Positions 27,334 through 31,673 of a stretch of 31,673 nucleotides of DNA are shown here, piece after piece. The first letter of the stretch is position 1; each line of letters opens with the position of its first letter. Under the pieces are notes generated by a model that was not told the origin of the DNA, ran no database searches, and saw nothing but the letters and a program-made list of their open reading frames with translations. The position numbers and the translations under genes are program-made. Source of the DNA: Prorocentrum cordatum (taxonomy: Eukaryota > Sar > Dinophyceae > Prorocentrales > Prorocentraceae); assembly GCA_963575745.1 (NCBI GenBank), contig CAUYUJ010022061.1, forward strand, positions 97,501-129,173, written 5' to 3'.

Positions 27334-28077
27334 ATGGTTGCATTACTGCAATGGCTCGCTTTTTGCGTTGTTCACGTTGTCTGCAAGGAAGGCTCTGACA
27401 AGACTGCTGCCGTCATTTTCTTACACGGGCTTGGCGATGATGGTGATGGGTGGCGGTCGAACTTCAGAGCTAAATTGGCTGGTACTAAAAGATTTGATCA
27501 CATTGCTTGGCAGTTTCCCAAGGCGCCAAAAGCGCCCGTCACCCTGAATGGTGGGATGGTCACACGTTCGTGGTACGATGTCCACGGCTTGGAACCAAGC
27601 AGCAAACAAGATGTAGAAGGCTTCGGGTTATCAGTCGAACGGGTGGAAAAGTCAATCCAAGCTTTACTGTCTCGCAATCCTTTGTTGAGGCGAGATCGTA
27701 TAATCATTGGTGGTTTCAGTCAGGGGGCCGTCATATCATTATCAACATTGTTGCGGAGCACCGAGCGGTTAGCTGGCATTATCTCATTGAGTGGATACCT
27801 TCCTGAACATGACTTGCTTCATTCGCGATTGGATGAAGCAACACGTGGCTTCACTCGGCGTGATATTCCAGTCCTAGGTTGCCACGGTACGAAAGATAAG
27901 TTAGTGCAGTTCAAGTGGGGGAAGGCTGGCTTTAAAAAGATGAAGGAAGCTGGAATGAACATCACGTGGAGAACATATCCAATCGCTCACGAATCCTCCG
28001 ATGAAGAAATCAGCGACGTGATAGCCTTCATTGAGAATGTTGTTCCTGCGTTGTCTCCACCAGTGGATGAACTCTAG
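27334..28077 (+). CDS. Acyl-protein thioesterase-like serine hydrolase
   Basis: A 247-residue protein of the acyl-protein thioesterase/lysophospholipase (LYPLA) family, which removes palmitoyl groups from cysteine thioesters on proteins and can cleave lysophospholipids. Family hallmarks in order are HGLGDDGDGW (residues 31-40, oxyanion-loop region), SWYD (79-82), the nucleophile elbow GFSQG (127-131, Ser129), GTKD (Asp188) and AHESSDEE with His219. The triad is complete, and the length is close to the usual 220-240. No introns interrupt it. The ATG at 27334 is the closest upstream start; the frame is open back to 27112. The sequence TTCACGTTGTCTGCAAG, ending near 27390, could be a splice acceptor, in which case the first 18 residues would be intron and the true N-terminus elsewhere. 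No signal peptide is clear, although residues 2-17 are hydrophobic. A cytosolic role is typical of the family. Confidence 0.88.
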   Translation: MVALLQWLAFCVVHVVCKEGSDKTAAVIFLHGLGDDGDGWRSNFRAKLAGTKRFDHIAWQFPKAPKAPVTLNGGMVTRSWYDVHGLEPSSKQDVEGFGLSVERVEKSIQALLSRNPLLRRDRIIIGGFSQGAVISLSTLLRSTERLAGIISLSGYLPEHDLLHSRLDEATRGFTRRDIPVLGCHGTKDKLVQFKWGKAGFKKMKEAGMNITWRTYPIAHESSDEEISDVIAFIENVVPALSPPVDEL

Positions 28078-28640
28078 ACTTGCATTTGGTAAGGTGTTGT
28101 TGGTCGCGCGGTTTGTGTTGTGTACGTTAATTCCAGCGGGGCTAGCGGTTGCTGGTCCAGTCGAACCGTCGTCATCATCAGCGTCGCTCAACACATACGC
28201 GTGATGTAGTAATGAATGGGCGGTGCTCGAGCATTCTTGGAGGTCATTGGATGGAACGTTGATTTGTTGTCATGTTTATCCAATGTGTTAGCACGGCTGC
28301 AGCCCTCGATTGAGTTTGTGCATGGTTGGTTGTGCAGCGTCGCATCTGTATCTATATGTATATGTATACACATGCGTATTCCTATATATGCATAAACACA
28401 TAACTTCTAGTTTTTCGGTATTGAAGAGCGTACCCTTTCAACGTGATTGAAAGTGCATCTCATATCTCTCTGCGGAAGGTTCGCGTCGTGTCGGCGCGGT
28501 GGCAAGCCAAGAGGCCCATAATCAGCCGACATCGAACGATCCGCGCTGCCGGAAAGCCGCGACCTTTCAAGGTTGAAGGATCCGCGCGGGGTCAGAAACC
28601 AGCACAAGAGTCGCCACGACGTTTACGATAGCTGCGCTGG
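28078..28640 (+). other. Downstream flank of the thioesterase gene
   Basis: Less GC-rich than most of the window, with GTTGT-rich sequence and a short TATATGTATATG stretch at 28350-28370. It may contain the 3' UTR. No polyadenylation signal is obvious, and no other gene is recognised. Confidence 0.3.
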
Positions 28641-28759
28641 TTTGGAGTGTTCTGGGTCCTCTACCACTGTTGTGCTTTCTCCTCCAGACAGACAACGAGG
28701 CGCACGTTCATTCATTTTGTATTTATTTTGGGTACTCCAGAAACAAGGGCTCCCTCGAG

Positions 28760-28903
28760 GGCGCGAAGTTGTTCGCGCTTCGCGCTTCGCGGTCCTCGTT
28801 TCTCCTCCCCCTCCTCCTCGTCCTCCTTTTGTCCCTTTTGGGAGGGCGGCGCGAGAGCGCGAAGTTATTCGCGCTTCGCGCTTCGCGCAGCGCGAAGCGC
28901 GAA
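28760..28903. repeat. TTCGCGCTTCGCGC palindromic repeats
   Basis: GAAGTTGTTCGCGCTTCGCG at 28767 and GAAGTTATTCGCGCTTCGCG at 28861 are near-identical, with a CTC-rich spacer between them. The second ends in a 14-bp perfect stem (28875-28888 with 28890-28903) around a single A. The CGCGAAGCGC word is the same as in the hairpins at 11453 and 17421. Confidence 0.65.
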
Positions 28904-29032
28904 GTTGGGAGCCCTAGAGAAAGGTCTTCGCTTTCGATAACATCGAGACGCTGCCTTCTCTTCGGCGGAAGGTCGGCGGCAACCCGCGCAGGCCACGCGA
29001 GAGCGGTTCTGTTCGCGGAAGGTCAACGTAAG

Positions 29033-29208
29033 TCACCACCCACCAAACCACCCCAACCCAACCCGAAGGCCCAAATTTATCCTCGATTTCCAGTGGGGGA
29101 GGGTCGGGGAACGTTGAAAAAACACATGGTATCCGTACCCCCCCCAACCCGAATTTCGGGTCAAATTCGGGTCTTCGGGTTGGGTTGGGGTGGTCTGGTA
29201 GGTAGTCA
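29033..29208. mobile_element. MITE family A, copy 2 (176 bp) with 5-bp TSD
   Basis: The element begins TCACCACCCACCAAACCACC. The two 46-bp terminal arms pair at 40 positions. Direct repeats GTAAG lie at 29028-29032 and 29209-29213. Compared with 8992-9159 it has an extra TTCGGGTCAAA-type segment near the right arm. The shared interior includes CCCTCGATTTC or CCTCGATTTCC, and GAAAAAACAC. Confidence 0.85.
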
Positions 29209-29320
29209 GTAAGTCGTCACAGCCGAGTGTCTCCCCAAGGAGGGTGGCCCGATGTTTGGAGTCGTGTTTTCCAGAGCCGGCCATCTATATTTGTGACGTG
29301 TATAGTTGAAGGCTAGTTGA

Positions 29321-29441
29321 CAAGTTGGAGGGGGGAAGGAGGAGGAGGACGGGGAGGAGCAGGAGGACGAAGAGGAGGAGGGGGAGGAGGTGGAGGAGGT
29401 GGAGGAGGGGGTGGAGGAGGCCCCCCTTCCCCTCCAACTTA
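29321..29441. repeat. Purine tract bounded by AAGTTGGAGGGG inverted repeats
   Basis: AAGTTGGAGGGG (29322-29333) has its exact complement at 29429-29440. Between them is a GGA/GGTGGA purine run. The symmetric boundary suggests the tract moved or expanded as part of a fold-back unit. Confidence 0.55.
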
Positions 29442-29622
29442 TGGTGGCGGTGGTGGAAAACAGGCCCATCAATAGTTGAAAAAGTCGCTCAAACAGTGTT
29501 TGCACTCAGGTGTGCTCACCGCTTCTCCTCGCTGCCTCGCCGAGATGCTTCTTCTCGTCCCGTCGGGATCTGGCAGGACCCCGCCGAAGTGTTCCCAGGG
29601 TATTTCCCATAGATGTCCATGT

Positions 29623-29815
29623 CCTCGGAGGCGGCAAAGAGGGGGATGATGATAGGGAGGGATGAATCGCATGGCGTGGGCCATGATATTACCCCAGGTT
29701 TCATGGCGCCTCTTCTCATCTCACTGCGCCCCTGGCCCCCCCCCTGGGCCGCGCACATGCCGCTAGCCATGATTTGCACACACCCCTCTTAGACGCCCCC
29801 CTCTTGGACGCTCCC
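29623..29815 (+). repeat. Third copy of the 199-bp repeat
   Basis: ATGGCGTGGGCCATGATATT at 29671, then TTTCATGGCGCC, CCCTGGCCCCCCCC, GGGCCGCGCACATGCCG and CCATGATTTGCA, match 25926-26325 in order with scattered differences. Confidence 0.8.
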
Positions 29816-30209
29816 AAAAGTCACCACAGGGTCTCACACGATGCGGTCCTATCCTAGACGACTGGCTCCACCAGATAGTGGCCCACACAGGTCGCACCCC
29901 ATTTTGCGCCCCCGAATATTGCGTTGCGTAGCCTGCATCGCAGATTCCACCGCATGTGTTGCACATCACTTTCGGCACCACCACGATTCAAACACCCCGC
30001 AGAAAGCCATTCATGGAACACCGCCAAGATGGCACCTCATGTTGAAGACGCCTCCAGTGTCGTGTGATTTGATTGATTTTGGATTTGATTTTGATTTGCT
30101 TTTTGGAGACGTGTGCGAAGTGAAATGTCGGCCGAAAGTTCAGCCATACTATGGGACTGTGTGTTACCCTAAGTCGTTTGGCAAAACGCTGGGGGAACAC
30201 TGAGAAGGC

Positions 30210-30500
30210 CCCTGTGGCCCCATCTTGGAGCTGGCTTTGGGCTGTTGCCCAGCCTCTGGGGCCGTCTCTGGAGTCGGCCGTCTGAAGGCGCTCTTGGGCT
30301 GTCTTGACGCCCCAGGAGGCCGTTTTGGGGGGGCCGTTCTGGGCCGTCTCGAGTTTCTGTTGGTGTCCTGTAGGGCCGTCTGGAGGCCGTCCGGGATATC
30401 CCCCCGTCGTGGGGCCCTCTTGGAGGCCTTTTCGGCCGTCTTGCGCTCTCGGGCGGCGGCTGCTCTGGTGGGCGGCTGCCCAGGGGGAGCCCGCGCAGAA
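30210..30500 (-). repeat. CCAAGAGGCC-family repeat, inverted orientation
   Basis: CTTGGAGC, GGGCCGTCTTGAC and GCCGTCTGGAGGCC on the plus strand are the complement of the array vocabulary. It is a short, diverged island far from the main arrays. The preceding 29820-30209 contains no gene I recognise. Confidence 0.5.
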
Positions 30501-30519
30501 GCTGCCCGACTGAGTGAGC

Positions 30520-30977
30520 TCGGCCCTGGCTGCCTGCCTGATCGCGGCCGCCTGAAGGGAAAACCTCTGGTCAAGCCTGCTTCCTCGCCCTCGCAGACGA
30601 CTGGCGTGCTTGTCCTGCATCGTCTTTGTCCGTTCACAGTCGGCGCGGGGCCCATCCCCTTCTCTCTCCTCCCCTCATCCTGCCGTCGCTCGCTCCTCCC
30701 GCCCTCGCCCTTCCCTATTTGCCTCCGCGGCGGCCACGGCGCCTACAGCGGCTACAGCAGGCACGGGAGCCGCAGCAGCCACGGGAGCTACAGCCACGGG
30801 AGGCTTGCGGCCTGATGCCCAATCCGCTACACCTCGGCCAGGGGGCCACTTTTGTCCGAGGTGCGCCTGGCCTTGGCTGCCTGCGCGCGCGAGGCGTTCT
30901 GAATCCTCGGCCTTCGTCGTCGGCGAATCGTCGGCGCTGGGGCTCGCGATTCAGTATCGATCCACCTCAGAGGAGGA
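30520..30977. other. GC-rich sequence, no gene recognised
   Basis: Includes a pyrimidine-rich stretch at 30655-30720 and a GGCTACAGC/CACGGGAGC repeat at 30735-30810. Frames on the plus strand are long but match nothing known to me. Confidence 0.3.
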
Positions 30978-31123
30978 GAAGGTACCCATGCCGCTACTCT
31001 TCCGCGTTTGCCCATTTTGGGGCCTCCTGGGAGGCCCTCGTCGCCACCAGTGGACTCGCCTCGAGCTCCTGGTCAGAACGCACCCCAGGAGAGGTCCGGG
31101 GAGTAGCGGGTACCAGTACCTTC
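30978..31123. repeat. Inverted-repeat element family R, copy 2
   Basis: The left end GAAGGTACCCATGCCGCTAC pairs with the complement of the right end, GAAGGTAC-TGGTACCCGCTAC, allowing a short gap. It is related to 18981-19105. It continues into sequence (to about 31310) homologous to 19727-19960. Confidence 0.55.
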
Positions 31124-31491
31124 AAGTCTCCCCACGACCTATCCCCATCCCGTCTGGGCCACGGTATCCAAGCCTCACCATCGCACCCCACCAGCGGGGG
31201 GCATGCCCCTCGAAGCCCGGAGGGAGCAGCCTCTGTGTCCCGGGTGGGGGGGTGGACGGGCCAGTGGGGCCAAGGCCATGCCAGTGGGGCTGGGGACCGG
31301 TTATACGTTATACGACTCTCGGCAGTCGCCAGCCCCCCCCCCCTTCGCTCGAACCCAAGGCTGTGCTGCTCGGCCTCAGCGTTTTTGTCCCCGCCCGCGG
31401 CATCCAGGGGCCGCTCCCTCGGGGCCCAGGGCGGCAGCCCATAATTACTCTGCGCTGACATCCCCGACAGTTCGTGCATGTTCTGGCGAGC

Positions 31492-31546
31492 TTCTCCTCC
31501 TCCTCCTCCTCCTCCTCCTCCTCCTCCTCCTCCTCCTCCTCCACCT
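31492..31546 (+). repeat. CTC tract upstream of the relict leader
   Basis: About 16 CTC triplets followed by CACCTCC. It directly precedes the AG of the leader's CCGTAG and so could act as the polypyrimidine tract of a trans-splice acceptor. Confidence 0.9.
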
Positions 31547-31547
31547 C

Positions 31548-31568
31548 CCGTAGCCATTTTGGCTCAAG
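31548..31568 (+). other. Relict dinoflagellate spliced leader (DinoSL)
   Basis: The sequence CCGTAG then CCATTTTGGCTCAAG matches bases 2-22 of the published 22-nt DinoSL without mismatch. The preceding base is C, whereas the leader starts with A, G or T. It is followed by CGCCGCGC, not by a GT donor, so it is not an SL RNA gene. DinoSL is normally added to mRNA by trans-splicing, so its presence in genomic DNA means a processed mRNA was copied back. The AG at 31552-31553 behind the CTC tract could now receive a new leader. Confidence 0.9.
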
Positions 31569-31606
31569 CGCCGCGCGCCGCGCGCCGCGGGTGGGCCTCC
31601 CCGCCC

Positions 31607-31627
31607 ATGCGCCAGCGGTCCGCGTAG
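31607..31627 (+). other. Short upstream ORF in the putative 5' UTR
   Basis: An ATG at 31607 opens six codons (MRQRSA) and stops at TAG 31625-31627, eight bases before the ATG at 31635. It would be the first start codon after the leader and could reduce initiation downstream. Confidence 0.35.
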
Positions 31628-31634
31628 CGCCTGG

Positions 31635-31673
31635 ATGGCCGAGGCGGCCGAGGCGGCGCAGCACGTGCAGGAG
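31635..31673 (+). CDS. 5' end of a probable retroposed gene, truncated by the window
   Basis: The ATG opens 13 codons (MAEAAEAAQHVQE) to the window edge, 66 bases after the relict leader, a plausible 5' UTR length. Ala/Glu-rich N-termini are common and no family can be named from 13 residues. The leader is the main support; the start codon is inferred. Confidence 0.5.
   Translation, partial: MAEAAEAAQHVQE

Noticed and set aside
29763-30203. Short frames with Cys-rich or aromatic peptides flanking the third 199-bp repeat
   Set aside because: No domain or splice support, and overlapping frames on the other strand are equally long.
31007-31020. GCCCATTTTGGGGC as another leader relic
   Set aside because: Only the palindromic CCATTTTGG centre matches; the diagnostic GGCTCAAG end is absent, so chance is likely.
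31548-31568. DinoSL as part of an SL RNA gene
   Set aside because: An SL RNA gene needs a GT donor right after the leader. Here CGCC follows, so this is a relict in a retroposed cDNA.

Overview
The window looks like dinoflagellate nuclear DNA. The strongest evidence is at the right end: 31548-31568 matches 21 of the 22 bases of the conserved dinoflagellate spliced leader (DinoSL). It sits directly after a long CTC tract and just before an open ATG frame that runs off the window. Other features fit a bloated eukaryotic genome: very low gene density, GC-rich sequence, long polypurine/polypyrimidine microsatellites, GT-AG exon candidates, and a LINE-type reverse transcriptase with a terminal RNase H domain. 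I cannot assign a species. I found no tRNA, rRNA, CRISPR array or bacterial operon.

Convincing coding sequence is sparse. (1) 27334-28077 (+) is an intact, apparently intronless acyl-protein thioesterase-like serine hydrolase with its full catalytic triad. (2) 22624-22697 (+) is a single EF-hand exon with clean splice sites. (3) 31635-31673 (+) is the start of a probable retroposed gene behind the relict DinoSL. (4) 5429-8845 (-) is a dead LINE: linker, reverse transcriptase, Cys-rich knuckle and RNase H are recognisable in the right order but scattered over several frames. Weaker exon candidates lie at 18269-18316, 19192-19292 and 24901-25233.

Most of the window is repeats. From left to right: a truncated repeat (1-133); a fold-back element (762-957); a GGC tract (1680-1882); a TTGCATT-rich stretch (2425-2900); CTC/GGA tracts; a fold-back element (4000-4152); the LINE, with a 206-bp inverted-repeat transposon nested in its RT; a MITE (8992-9159) and a fold-back element (9214-9326); a GGA tract; a 386-bp tandem array (10016-11400); simple repeats; a second higher-order array of about 380-bp units carrying a conserved hairpin (13580-17290); CGA, GA and TA microsatellites; mixed repeats to 22 kb; another MITE pair (22332-22493 and 27043-27218); two strong hairpin elements (23714-23801 and 26764-26913); a second copy of the first MITE (29033-29208); and the DinoSL-tagged retrocopy.

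These pieces do not form a pathway. The window is a record of transposition. Three small inverted-repeat transposon families show target-site duplications, at least one insertion postdates the LINE, and reverse-transcribed mRNA has returned to the genome with its spliced leader attached.
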